A DNA stretch of 64,000 nt from positions 1,330,895-1,394,894 of the forward strand of contig NZ_WTUW01000002.1 in the NCBI RefSeq assembly GCF_009882915.1, in the 5' to 3' direction. The translations under genes and the position numbers were made by a program. The stretch comes from Sneathiella litorea (lineage in GTDB: Bacteria; Pseudomonadota; Alphaproteobacteria; Sneathiellales; Sneathiellaceae). Position 1 is the stretch's first letter, and the number at the start of each line of letters is the position of its first letter. Positions 9,641 through 17,352 of the stretch are shown here, in pieces. The notes under the pieces are model-generated. The model was not told where the DNA came from, made no database searches, and saw only the letters and a list, made by a program, of their open reading frames with translations.

Positions 9641-9721
9641 AAGCTCTCTTGAGTTTATACGTAGCCAGTTTATAGCCACAGCATCTGCTTTGATTAGACT
9701 TGGAGTAGACTAGATAGAATG

Positions 9722-9755
9722 CGTCACGGCGGGCCGATGACCCGCCAGGGTGACG
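9722..9755 (-). terminator. Hairpin between OMPDC-like and aldehyde dehydrogenase genes
   Basis: Inverted repeat with GTCAC and GGCGGG arms matching CCCGCC and GTGAC, one bulge, a 7-nt loop. No strong U-run follows on the minus strand, so it may process or attenuate rather than terminate the operon mRNA. Confidence 0.5.
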
Positions 9756-9770
9756 GAAATTTGTTTCTGC

Positions 9771-10502
9771 TCACAATGCTGAGTGAGCTTCATCAACCAG
9801 TTTTTTTGCGGCCTCTGCCGGATCATTGGCAGCCGTAATAGATCTGCCAATAATTGCATAGCGACGTTTAACTGCCTCAACCAGCTTGAAAGACTCGGTG
9901 ATACCGCCCCCAAGTGGGCCGATCCCGGTTACAAACATACGTCCATCTTCAACGTTACCTGCAACCCATTCGGCCCTTTTTCGATTGGCCTCCTTTTCAT
10001 TTGCCGGAAGAATAAAGCTCGTTGCCCCGGCTGCTGCCGCGTCACTCATAATCCGATCGAGGGCATCGTCAGCGACATAACCACCGCCAGACACAAGGTA
10101 ATCTGAATGTGGGATTTGCCCCCCAACCAAAGGCAACAGATTATTGTCTATCGCGCCTTTAACAAACATTGATGTTGCGGTTGGCCCCGCCATTGGGAAT
10201 AGGATCAAACCATCGATATCGGACTTTGCGCACATAGCGCCAAATTTTGGCCCCATATCCGCCATATCCGGGCCCGCCTTTTGATGATCGTAAACCAGGA
10301 ATTGATCGGTCTCCGCTCGAATTCGGCGAACAGCTTCCACTATGCCGAGATGGAGAACGGAGGTTAGCCCGACTTTGTATCCGATCACCCCTTCAACTTT
10401 ATCAACTTTTCGAACAAGGTCTAATGTCTCCTCGAAATCCTCAATGTCCAGTGCGACAATTATTCCCCAATCATGCTCTGAAAGACGCTTATCCATTTTC
10501 AT
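9771..10502 (-). CDS. Divergent OMP-decarboxylase-superfamily protein
   Basis: A 243-residue (beta/alpha)8 protein of the OMPDC/HUMPS superfamily. It keeps ALDIED at strand 1, YKVGL at strand 2, a Gly/Pro phosphate-site region near GPLGGG and GRSITAA at the C-terminal phosphate-binding strand. The catalytic block is YDHQKAGPDMAD, where canonical OMPDC has DxKxxD; here Asp and Lys are one residue further apart. A nearby sequence resembles the archaeal-like OMPDC branch. It may decarboxylate a ribotide carboxylate, or be an alternative PyrF. No pyrB/C/D/E gene is nearby; instead its neighbours are prs, pncC-like and nadC-like genes, so use in a dedicated ribotide pathway is inferred. Start at 10502 follows AAAGG. 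Confidence 0.75.
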   Translation of the reverse strand: MKMDKRLSEHDWGIIVALDIEDFEETLDLVRKVDKVEGVIGYKVGLTSVLHLGIVEAVRRIRAETDQFLVYDHQKAGPDMADMGPKFGAMCAKSDIDGLILFPMAGPTATSMFVKGAIDNNLLPLVGGQIPHSDYLVSGGGYVADDALDRIMSDAAAAGATSFILPANEKEANRKRAEWVAGNVEDGRMFVTGIGPLGGGITESFKLVEAVKRRYAIIGRSITAANDPAEAAKKLVDEAHSAL

Positions 10503-10549
10503 TGACCTTTAATAAGTTTCACCAAATTTCCAAAAAATCACTCTGCCCG

Positions 10550-11479
10550 TCAGTCAAAAAGACTGGATACTGAACGGGAATCCCCAATTCTTACAATCGC
10601 CTCACCAAGCAAATTGGCCATTGTGATCACTTTGATCTTTTCGCAATCACTGTGGGCACTGGCATTAATACTGTCCGTAGCAAATAGGCTTGATAACTTC
10701 GATGCCTCAATTCTTTCCAACGCCGGACCAGAAAAGACACCATGCGTTACGTAACCAATCACACTTTTCGCACCCTTCTCCAGCAACGCATCTGCTGCCT
10801 TGCACAGCGTTCCTGCTGTGTCGGCCATATCATCGATTAGAATGCAATGGCGATCGCCGCAGTCACCAATGATATTCATAACCTCTGAAACATTCGCTCG
10901 CTCACGGCGTTTATCAATGATTGCAATATCAGCGCCCAGCTTCTTGGCAAAAGCCCGAGCCCTGACCACACCGCCAACATCTGGAGAAACCACTAATGGT
11001 ATTTCAGTTTTTAGTCTTGCTTTGGCGTGGCGAACGAATTCCGGCATTGCATAGAGATTATCAACCGGAACATCGAAGAAGCCCTGTATTTGGTTTGCAT
11101 GCAGATCCAACGTCAATAACCGATTGATTCCCGCCTCTGCCAGTATTTTCGCCACCAGTCTTGCCGTAATTGGAGAACGCGGGCTTGTTTTTCGATCTTG
11201 CCTCGCATAGCCAAAGTAGGGAACAACCGCTGTTATTGATTTAGCCGATCCGCGCCTGAGCGCATCAACCGTTATCAATAACTCCATGAGGTTTTCATTC
11301 GCAGGTGCGGAGGTAGACTGTATTACAAATACTTCCTGACCCCTGACATTTTCGCCTATCTCGACGAAAATTTCTTGATCCGAAAAGCGGGAAACCTGTG
11401 TTTGTCCCAAATTCGTTCCAATATAAGAGCAGATACTCTTTGCCAGATCAGTACTGGCGGTGCCCGAGAAAATTTTCAT
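10550..11479 (-). CDS. prs: Ribose-phosphate pyrophosphokinase (PRPP synthetase)
   Basis: 309 residues, full length for bacterial Prs. The sequence has SDQEIFVEI, the ATP-site region [30 protein letters not shown], the catalytic loop with KRRERAN, and the PRPP-binding [10 protein letters not shown]. It makes PRPP from ribose-5-phosphate and ATP. Its location in a catabolic-looking operon with phosphoribosyl-handling homologs, rather than with ispE, pth or rplY, suggests a second, pathway-dedicated copy. A 13/11-nt inverted repeat (11506-11547) lies between it and the preceding pncC-like gene. Confidence 0.93.
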   Translation of the reverse strand: MKIFSGTASTDLAKSICSYIGTNLGQTQVSRFSDQEIFVEIGENVRGQEVFVIQSTSAPANENLMELLITVDALRRGSAKSITAVVPYFGYARQDRKTSPRSPITARLVAKILAEAGINRLLTLDLHANQIQGFFDVPVDNLYAMPEFVRHAKARLKTEIPLVVSPDVGGVVRARAFAKKLGADIAIIDKRRERANVSEVMNIIGDCGDRHCILIDDMADTAGTLCKAADALLEKGAKSVIGYVTHGVFSGPALERIEASKLSSLFATDSINASAHSDCEKIKVITMANLLGEAIVRIGDSRSVSSLFD

Positions 11480-11505
11480 AATCGTCTTTCACTTTTCGAT
11501 TTTTC

Positions 11506-11547
11506 AGGGTGCAAGTTGGCAATGGTTTAAGAACCTCAACTTGCCCT
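11506..11547 (-). other. Intercistronic inverted repeat between pncC-like and prs
   Basis: Arms AGGGTGCAAGTTG and CAACTTGCCCT form an 11-bp stem interrupted by two extra bases, with an 18-nt loop. No U-run follows in the transcribed (minus) direction. Likely an mRNA processing or stability element. Confidence 0.45.
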
Positions 11548-11556
11548 AAAGGATAT

Positions 11557-12057
11557 TCAATCCGACACGTCGGCTAAGCTCTGGCCCAAAAGATCAAGCG
11601 CATCGGCAACAGCGGACAACCGGACATCATTTCGATCACCGGAAAACTGAGATCGTATAACCTTCGTTTCCCCACCTTCCTTGGCGACCGCGATATAACA
11701 TGTGCCGACCGGATCTTTCGCATTCCCGCCCCCCGGCCCTGCGTACCCTGTTACAGATACGCATATACCCGCACCGGAATTTGCTAATCCGCCTTCGGCC
11801 AAAGCCTTTGTGACTTCGGCGCTAACCGCACCAAATTTTGCCGGTATTTGCTCATCAACCCCCAAACCGGTTGCCTTGGCAGAGTCGTGATACAGAATGA
11901 ATCCCCGTTCGAAAGTTTTCGATGCACCGGAAACGGATGTAATGCATGCCGCAACCAACCCCGACGTAACTGTCTCAACGGTTGTAATGCGAACTCCCTT
12001 GGCAACAGCCCCATCAAGTGCTTTTGCCGCAAGAGTTTTATGTTTCTCAGAGAACAT
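11557..12057 (-). CDS. PncC/CinA C-terminal-like amidohydrolase
   Basis: A 166-residue stand-alone CinA_C domain, the family of nicotinamide-mononucleotide deamidase PncC. The Ser in SGASKTF, Tyr-Lys in LYHDSAK and Thr in SVTGYAGP occupy the known active-site positions, so it looks catalytic. However the usual AESCTGG is here VETVTSG, and GIAGP reads GYAGP, hinting at another ribotide amide substrate. The ATG at 12057 is preceded by GGAGG with ideal spacing. It lies between nadC-like and prs genes. Known reaction for the family: NMN to nicotinate mononucleotide plus ammonia; use here on a different ribotide is inference. Confidence 0.8.
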   Translation of the reverse strand: MFSEKHKTLAAKALDGAVAKGVRITTVETVTSGLVAACITSVSGASKTFERGFILYHDSAKATGLGVDEQIPAKFGAVSAEVTKALAEGGLANSGAGICVSVTGYAGPGGGNAKDPVGTCYIAVAKEGGETKVIRSQFSGDRNDVRLSAVADALDLLGQSLADVSD

Positions 12058-12151
12058 GGTGCCTCCATTCAATTGGATTTGTGAGAGCCTTCCAATTGCT
12101 CTGCTTCTTTGGTTAGGATAGGCGAAACAGGCAAATCGGAATTATGCAGTC

Positions 12152-12213
12152 GTCTTTTCAAGGGGTTGGTGATTTCCTAATGCGGTATCCGCGTTGCACC
12201 ACCTTGAAAAGAC
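12152..12213. other. 62-nt three-part inverted-repeat element
   Basis: Perfect 12-bp outer arms GTCTTTTCAAGG/CCTTGAAAAGAC, followed inward by GGTTGGTG against CACCACC, and an internal GCGG-TAT-CCGC hairpin. It lies between the nadC-like stop and pncC-like start and would fold as a branched or long rod-like RNA on either strand. It could be a processing site, a dispersed palindromic repeat or a small mobile unit; only one copy is seen in the window. Confidence 0.6.
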
Positions 12214-12230
12214 AATTTGCATCAAAGTGA

Positions 12231-13124
12231 TTAAACCGCAGCGCCCCCCAGACGTTGAATAGTACGGATTGCGCTGGGCTTCATGTCCTGGATGTCCAGG
12301 CTTGCATCCAACGCAGAGACGCTATGTGTAATATCTCCCACCGAGATGATGTCCACGCCGGTTTCAGCAATGGGGACAATCGTTGATTCATTAATACCGC
12401 CCGATGCTTCCGTAATGGCACGGCCATTTACAATCTTCAGGGCCTCTTTCATTTCACCCAGATCCATATTGTCAAACATGATAACCTCGACGCCGCATTT
12501 AAGCGCCTCCTCAACCATTTCCATGGTCTCGCATTCAATCTCAAACTTGAAGGTATGCTGTGCACGGCTTCGAATTGCGCTGATTGCTTCTGCAACGCCT
12601 CCGGCACTCTTAATGTGGTTATCTTTAATGAGGACACAGTTACTCAGATTAAAGATGTGATTATACGCGCCACCAGTCCTCACCGCATACTTCTGGATCA
12701 TCCGCAGACCCGGCCACCCCTTCCGTGTATCAGTGACGCGAACATTGGTATGGCTGACCAGATCTACATATCGGCGCGTTTTCGTTGCGATACCTGAAAG
12801 CTGCTGGACCCAATCAAGAGCGGCCCGCTCAATAGCAAAGAAAGTTGAGGTTTTCGCTGTGATCTTGAGCAACACATCTCCCGGCGACACAACATCTCCG
12901 TCCTTCGCCATATACTCGATTTCAGCGTCAGGCTCGATCAAGCGGATTGTTTCCTCCGCCAACAGAAGACCGCATACGATACCGTTTCCTTTTACATAGA
13001 TTTGCCCACTTTGAATCGGATCATCGTTGGTAACAAGAAACCCACCAGTTGTATCGCCAGCAGACAACTCTTCCCTCAACCCGGCTTCAACAAGCGGCCG
13101 TACCATGAAGCTATTAATTTGCAT
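12231..13124 (-). CDS. NadC-like phosphoribosyltransferase with altered substrate motif
   Basis: About 297 residues of the quinolinate phosphoribosyltransferase family (usual 280-300). It has the N-terminal open-face sandwich, SGIATKTRRYVD, DTRKGWPGLR, KYAVRTGGAYNHIF, VLIKDNHI and the C-terminal EASGGI barrel strand that binds phosphate. Canonical NadC usually reads DTRKTTPGLR and GGGxNHRxxL; the Arg after NH helps hold the quinolinate carboxylate, and here it is Ile. This suggests transfer of phosphoribosyl from PRPP to a different acid. ATG at 13124 follows GGGGA. nadA and nadB are absent nearby. ModD-like function is another possibility, but no molybdate genes are present. Confidence 0.85.
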   Translation of the reverse strand: MQINSFMVRPLVEAGLREELSAGDTTGGFLVTNDDPIQSGQIYVKGNGIVCGLLLAEETIRLIEPDAEIEYMAKDGDVVSPGDVLLKITAKTSTFFAIERAALDWVQQLSGIATKTRRYVDLVSHTNVRVTDTRKGWPGLRMIQKYAVRTGGAYNHIFNLSNCVLIKDNHIKSAGGVAEAISAIRSRAQHTFKFEIECETMEMVEEALKCGVEVIMFDNMDLGEMKEALKIVNGRAITEASGGINESTIVPIAETGVDIISVGDITHSVSALDASLDIQDMKPSAIRTIQRLGGAAV

Positions 13125-13160
13125 GTTAATTTCCCCTATCAAAAAAGTAATAAATTGAGA

Positions 13161-14417
13161 TCAGTTGCCGAGAGTGTTTGTGTAGGCCACACCATCTTTC
13201 ATCACGAGCTTTAGGCGTGCCCGATCCTGTAAAACCTTAATGTCGCTAAGTGGGTCACCATCTACCACCAGCACATCCGCCAAGCGACCCGGCTCAAGCG
13301 CACCCACATCATCTCTTTCAATGCATTCCGCAGCCTTGGTGGTCGATGCCACCAATACTTCCATGGGAGACATACCAAGCATATCGACCATGGCTTCAAG
13401 CTCGACGAGATTTTCCCCGACTAATAGTCGATGCGATTGGTCCGTACCCATTGCAATTTTTACACCGCGCCGAACGGCTTCTTTCCAAATCGGAACCTGC
13501 TCCGTCTGCAGGCGCTCATTGATTTGCGCTTCTTTTTTCTCTTCCTCACCCATCTGCTGAGCGGCCCACTGCGTATCGACCTCTCTTTTTTTCAAGGCTG
13601 ACGGGACCAGTGCGAGCGTAGGTACCCACCAGGTTCCTTTTTTGATCATCGTGTCAATTGACTCTTCGTCAATGAACCAGCCATGTTCGAGTGAGTGAGC
13701 ATTAGCCGCTAATGCTGAGCGAATTCCATCAAGGCCCTCAGCATGGACCGCAACGCGCTTACGCTTTGCCGCCGCTTCCGCCACGGCAACCGACAGCTCT
13801 TCAACAGTGTATTGTGGCTCATCCCAACTGTCGGAAACGGAAGTAATTCCACCGGTTGCACAAATTTTTATGAAATCGGCTCCGGCCGCCAAGATTTGGC
13901 GCACAAGCTTACGAACGCCATCTGTTCCATCCGCTATTGGGCTTGGTAGCCACCGCCGTTTCGGAACTTGCATACCAGCCGGGACCCAATAATCGCCGTG
14001 CCCACCTGTTTGCGACATCATGACTATAGAAATGAGCAAACGCGGGCCGATAACGAACCCGTCATTAATGGCTTCCCGAAAACCCGCATCGGCCCCGCCC
14101 ATATCCCGGGCAGTGGTGACGCCACAGGCCAACGTCTCTTCGAGAATATGGGTTGAGCGCAAAACATTGTAAGTCGGAGTATTCAGGAGATGCTGCCGCA
14201 TATCCCGCGACCTGTATGTCCCATGAACATGACAATCGACTATCCCCGGCAGGACAGTATGCCCGCCCGCATCAATCACCTCCGCTCCTGTTGGGACCGT
14301 AATAGATTTTTCGGAACCCACATTTACGATCCGGTTGCCCTCGAGCAACACAACCCCGTTCTTAACTGGATCGCCCCCAAAGCCATCAATGACCGTACCA
14401 CCCACTATCGCTTTCAA
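13161..14417 (-). CDS. Amidohydrolase of the carboxylated-lysine binuclear type
   Basis: A 418-residue amidohydrolase similar in layout to imidazolonepropionase/prolidase-like enzymes. Metal ligands are visible: DCHVHG near residue 60, a Lys in DFIKICATGG likely carboxylated, VAVHAEG, LEHGW and GTDQSH. It should open a cyclic amide or cleave an N-acyl amino acid. The start is set at TTG 14417 because GGTGGAGG lies 5 nt upstream and translation then begins MKAIVGGTVIDG, the usual N-terminus; the ATG at 14513 would add about 32 atypical residues running through putative operators. It is the first gene of the minus-strand operon with nadC-like, pncC-like, prs and OMPDC-like genes. Confidence 0.88.
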   Translation of the reverse strand: MKAIVGGTVIDGFGGDPVKNGVVLLEGNRIVNVGSEKSITVPTGAEVIDAGGHTVLPGIVDCHVHGTYRSRDMRQHLLNTPTYNVLRSTHILEETLACGVTTARDMGGADAGFREAINDGFVIGPRLLISIVMMSQTGGHGDYWVPAGMQVPKRRWLPSPIADGTDGVRKLVRQILAAGADFIKICATGGITSVSDSWDEPQYTVEELSVAVAEAAAKRKRVAVHAEGLDGIRSALAANAHSLEHGWFIDEESIDTMIKKGTWWVPTLALVPSALKKREVDTQWAAQQMGEEEKKEAQINERLQTEQVPIWKEAVRRGVKIAMGTDQSHRLLVGENLVELEAMVDMLGMSPMEVLVASTTKAAECIERDDVGALEPGRLADVLVVDGDPLSDIKVLQDRARLKLVMKDGVAYTNTLGN

Positions 14418-14436
14418 TTTGTCCTCCACCTGACAA

Positions 14437-14491
14437 TGATATACACCATCCTGAATAATGATATATATTGCTGTATGTTTGTGATATATTA
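14437..14491. promoter_or_regulatory. Three TGATATA repeats, candidate operator array
   Basis: TGATATACAC at 14437, TGATATATAT at 14459 and TGATATATTA at 14482 are spaced 22 and 23 bp apart, about two helical turns. The last differs by one base from the perfect palindrome at 7223-7232 next to the GntR gene. They lie just upstream of the TTG start of the amidohydrolase, in the divergent region shared with the PsuG-like gene. Confidence 0.5.
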
Positions 14492-14701
14492 CATACGAAA
14501 ATGAATTATGCAACTGTTTCAGCGGAAATATCTATATTGGGAATTCTGCAAAGAAATTTTTCAGCAACAGACAATGGGTCGGACGTCTTGCTCGCCCTGT
14601 CACACAGCGTCGAAAAGGAAAATGGTGCATGAGTGCCTCGAAGCAGGCCGATGCTCCTAAAACAAGGTTTGTTTTTAATTATTTAACGGAGAAGATGACT
14701 A

Positions 14702-15616
14702 ATGAGAGTAAGTGATGAAGTTCAGAATGCGCTAGAAAGAAACACCCCAGTCGTCGCGATAGAATCTGCGATAATTCGATCCACCGGCGACAAAGATATC
14801 CGACTAGCGAAGTATAATACCGCCATGGATATACTTGGGAAACTGGGCGTAACCCCGGCAGTTTGTGCCATCATAAAAGGTGAACTCGTAATCGGAGCCG
14901 GAATTGAAGAATGCGAACAATTGGCATTCGAGTTAGATCCGTTGAAGACAGGCCGTCGTGATATTCCCTATATGTGCTCCGAGCAAAAATCCGGTTTAAC
15001 CACCGTATCCGCAACTATGTTTATGGCCAGAAGAGCAGGTATCCGCACTGTAGTTACCGGCGCAATTGGTGGCGTGCATCGTGAAGTGCATTCATCACTT
15101 GATATTTCTTCTGATCTTGAGGCATTGACCGAGGACGATGTTGTTGTTGCTTGCTCTGGCGCAAAAGCAATATTGGATTTACCCAAGACATTGGAGTACC
15201 TGGAAACGAAGAATGTCCCTGTCATTGGCTGCGGTACCAATGAGTTCACAGGTTACTACACCCGCTCGAACCTGCCACTCGAATGTCGTATGGATGAGCC
15301 GATGCAGATCGCAAAAATGCTGAATAAAAAGTGGGACCTTGAATTGAGTGGCGGGGCTGTCGTTGTCGCTGATTTGTCGGCCGAAGCAAAAGCAGTAGAT
15401 CATGGCGCTATAAATGAGTTGGTCAATAGCGCAATTGATGCCGCAGAAAAACAAGGTGTTGTGGGTAAGGCCGTGACTCCATTTCTGCAGAAATACCTAG
15501 CGGAAAGAAGCGACGGGGAGTTAGAACGCTTAGCTGAATTCGCTTTTGCGGAATCGCTGAAACTATCAGGAAGGTTGGCTGTTGCACTGGCATCTTCAGC
15601 TGTGGATGACGTCTGA
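14702..15616 (+). CDS. PsuG-like pseudouridine-5'-phosphate glycosidase homolog, divergent
   Basis: 304 residues, full PsuG length. PsuG reversibly splits pseudouridine 5'-phosphate to uracil and ribose-5-phosphate. Glu in VVAIESAII, the Lys before TGRRDIPY and the Schiff-base Lys in CSGAKAILDL are retained, as are TGAIGGVHR and DISSDL. Differences: the SHGMP segment after ES-TI is replaced by IRSTGDKD, and the C-terminal NPIPEE motif by ADLSAE, which argues for another ribotide substrate. No pseudouridine kinase (PsuK) or nucleoside transporter is adjacent. ATG at 14702 follows GGAG. Divergently placed from the amidohydrolase-nadC-prs operon; released ribose-5-phosphate could feed Prs. Confidence 0.85.
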   Translation: MRVSDEVQNALERNTPVVAIESAIIRSTGDKDIRLAKYNTAMDILGKLGVTPAVCAIIKGELVIGAGIEECEQLAFELDPLKTGRRDIPYMCSEQKSGLTTVSATMFMARRAGIRTVVTGAIGGVHREVHSSLDISSDLEALTEDDVVVACSGAKAILDLPKTLEYLETKNVPVIGCGTNEFTGYYTRSNLPLECRMDEPMQIAKMLNKKWDLELSGGAVVVADLSAEAKAVDHGAINELVNSAIDAAEKQGVVGKAVTPFLQKYLAERSDGELERLAEFAFAESLKLSGRLAVALASSAVDDV

Positions 15617-15820
15617 TATATAGGGAAAATCTGATAAGAAATACTCACAGTTTATCATCTTCCGCTTGATCTGCTGCATTCCTATCAGCGCCAAGCCTAT
15701 CTGCAGTAATAGACGGCGCGAACGGTTCTACTCAAGCAGACACCTTCGGCTATATCATTAATATTACTGACGTTATAGGAAGAATCTGAAGGCAATAGAC
15801 AATACAAGCAATAAACAATT

Positions 15821-15867
15821 ATGCATAATCTGCATAGAAACGTGACTTATAAATGCATTGGACAGCA
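15821..15867. promoter_or_regulatory. Composite LysR-type element upstream of tctC
   Basis: Box 1 at 15821-15835 is ATGC-N7-GCAT, a perfect T-N11-A LysR motif. Box 2 at 15851-15867 is AAATGCATTGGACAGCA, an ATGC-N8-GCA inverted repeat overlapping a possible -35. The ATGC starts are 32 bp apart. The same 17-bp box 2 and the same spacing occur at 19786-19832. The rest of the 336-nt gap 15617-15952 shows no gene. Confidence 0.75.
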
Positions 15868-15952
15868 TAGCAAGCGTTTGCTTTTATTGTCGATACGGCA
15901 ATTTCGCCGTTGCTTCGACTGTTATAGGAAGCAGGTAAGAAAGGAATTTTAT

Positions 15953-16891
15953 ATGAGCACCTTAAAAAAGTCACTTGTGGCAGTCGGAATTGCCTTCACA
16001 GTACTTGCCGTCTCCGCTCCTGCAAGAGCTGAATATCCCGAGAAGCCAGTAACCATAACAGTTGGCTTCGGTGCCGGCGGTGGCGTAGACTCAATTACCC
16101 GCGCTGCATCTGAGGCGCTTGCGGCCAGTCTTGGGCAACCGATCGTAGTCAAGAACAAGCCAGGAGCCGGCGGAGCTCTCGCCGCTACCGCCTTGAAGGC
16201 AATGCCCAATGATGGCTATTCGTTAGCGGCAACTATTTCTACAACCATTTCATTTGATCCGCATTCCAGCAAACTATCCTATGATATTGATGACTTTGAA
16301 TATGTAGCTGCATTCGGCGTATTCCCCGAAGCTTTAGTGGCTCTTCCCAGCAAAAACTGGAAAACTTTCGCAGATGTTGTGAAATATGCGAAGGAAAGTC
16401 CTGATGGCGTAACCTACGCTTCGACAACCTCTCTGGACAAAGTCGTGTTGGCAAATATTGCCAAAAGCGAGGGTATAGTTATTAAACCCGTGCCAACAAA
16501 AGGCGGTGCGGAAGCAGTCGCGCAGACTCTCGGGGGGCATGTTGATTTTGCCTATAGTTCAGGCGCATATTATTCTCAGGCTAAAGCCGGCAACCTCCAT
16601 GTGCTCGCAGGTCTCGGAAAACAGCCTATTCCCGGATTCGAAGATACTCCAACCCTAGAACAACTTGGCTATGATATATCCAGCGTAAATATGGTCTTGT
16701 ATCTTGCCCCGGCTAACCTTCCCAAGGAAGTAAAAGCAAAGCTGGTTGATGCATTCAAGGCAGCTTCTAAAGCTCCGGAAGTTCTTAAATTATTGGCGAC
16801 GCGGAATATGGGTAGCTTCGTTTTGACAGGCGATGACATCGATAAACAAATCAGAGAGCAAAGCGCTCAATATGCAGACGCCCTCAAGTAA
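15953..16891 (+). CDS. tctC: Tripartite tricarboxylate transporter binding protein (TctC/Bug family)
   Basis: A 312-residue periplasmic receptor. The start at ATG 15953 follows AAAGGA and gives a clean Sec signal peptide (KKSLVAVGIAF ... APARA-EYP); the ATG at 15821 would begin inside the regulatory boxes. The Bug-family core shows PEKPVTITVGFGAGGGVDS, PIVVKNKPGAGG and a C-terminal lobe ending in AQYADALK. These proteins bind carboxylates. Co-regulation with pxpA by shared LysR boxes points to 5-oxoproline or a related cyclic amino acid as ligand; this is inference. Confidence 0.93.
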   Translation: MSTLKKSLVAVGIAFTVLAVSAPARAEYPEKPVTITVGFGAGGGVDSITRAASEALAASLGQPIVVKNKPGAGGALAATALKAMPNDGYSLAATISTTISFDPHSSKLSYDIDDFEYVAAFGVFPEALVALPSKNWKTFADVVKYAKESPDGVTYASTTSLDKVVLANIAKSEGIVIKPVPTKGGAEAVAQTLGGHVDFAYSSGAYYSQAKAGNLHVLAGLGKQPIPGFEDTPTLEQLGYDISSVNMVLYLAPANLPKEVKAKLVDAFKAASKAPEVLKLLATRNMGSFVLTGDDIDKQIREQSAQYADALK

Positions 16892-16896
16892 GTTAA

Positions 16897-17349
16897 GTGA
16901 GAGATAAGTTGAAACCCGAAGAAAGCCTGCAGCCTACGTTGCAGGCTTTTTTTGAACTCTTGATTGTTGGCGGCTTAAGCTTAGTCACACTATTTTGGAT
17001 TATTCCTTCGCAAACCGAACCGAGTGATAACTTTGGATTATCTCCGTCAATGGTCCCTACAGTGTGTGTGGTTAGTATCGCGATGCTGGCCATATTGCAG
17101 TTTTTTTCATCATTTCTCCGAACAGAAAAAACTGACAAACGACAACAAGGCCTTGGAATTCCGTCTGCAATAGTGGCGTCTACTATCGTCGGCACAATAT
17201 TGATCGACACAGTTGGGCTTGTCACTGGTGGCGCGGTAGTTGCAGTACTCATTTCTATCGTTATCGGAGAACGACGAATACCTAATCTCGTAACGATAAT
17301 GGTCTCTGCCGTCTTTCTGCTTTTATTCGTTGAATGGTCAGGTCTCTAA
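16897..17349 (+). CDS. tctB: TTT small membrane subunit (TctB family)
   Basis: About 150 residues with four hydrophobic segments, typical TctB. GTG at 16897, 5 nt after tctC, has a weak ribosome binding site. An intrinsic-terminator-like hairpin with seven T's (16922-16953) lies inside the first 20 codons, so either the true start is further downstream or translation through the hairpin is required for read-through. Works with TctA in ion-coupled uptake. Confidence 0.82.
   Translation: MRDKLKPEESLQPTLQAFFELLIVGGLSLVTLFWIIPSQTEPSDNFGLSPSMVPTVCVVSIAMLAILQFFSSFLRTEKTDKRQQGLGIPSAIVASTIVGTILIDTVGLVTGGAVVAVLISIVIGERRIPNLVTIMVSAVFLLLFVEWSGL
16922..16953 (+). terminator. Intrinsic-terminator-like hairpin at the tctC/tctB junction
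   Basis: AAAGCCTGCA and TGCAGGCTTT pair over 10 bp around an 8-nt loop and are followed by a run of T's to 16953. It starts 31 nt after the tctC stop and within the predicted tctB reading frame. Expected effect: most transcripts end after tctC, giving excess binding protein. Confidence 0.75.
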
Positions 17350-17352
17350 AAC

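Noticed and set aside
8165-15616. Reading this cluster as ordinary NAD or pyrimidine biosynthesis
   Set aside because: nadA, nadB and the other pyr genes are missing, while amidohydrolase, aldehyde dehydrogenase and a C-glycosidase homolog are present, and key NadC and PsuG motifs are changed.
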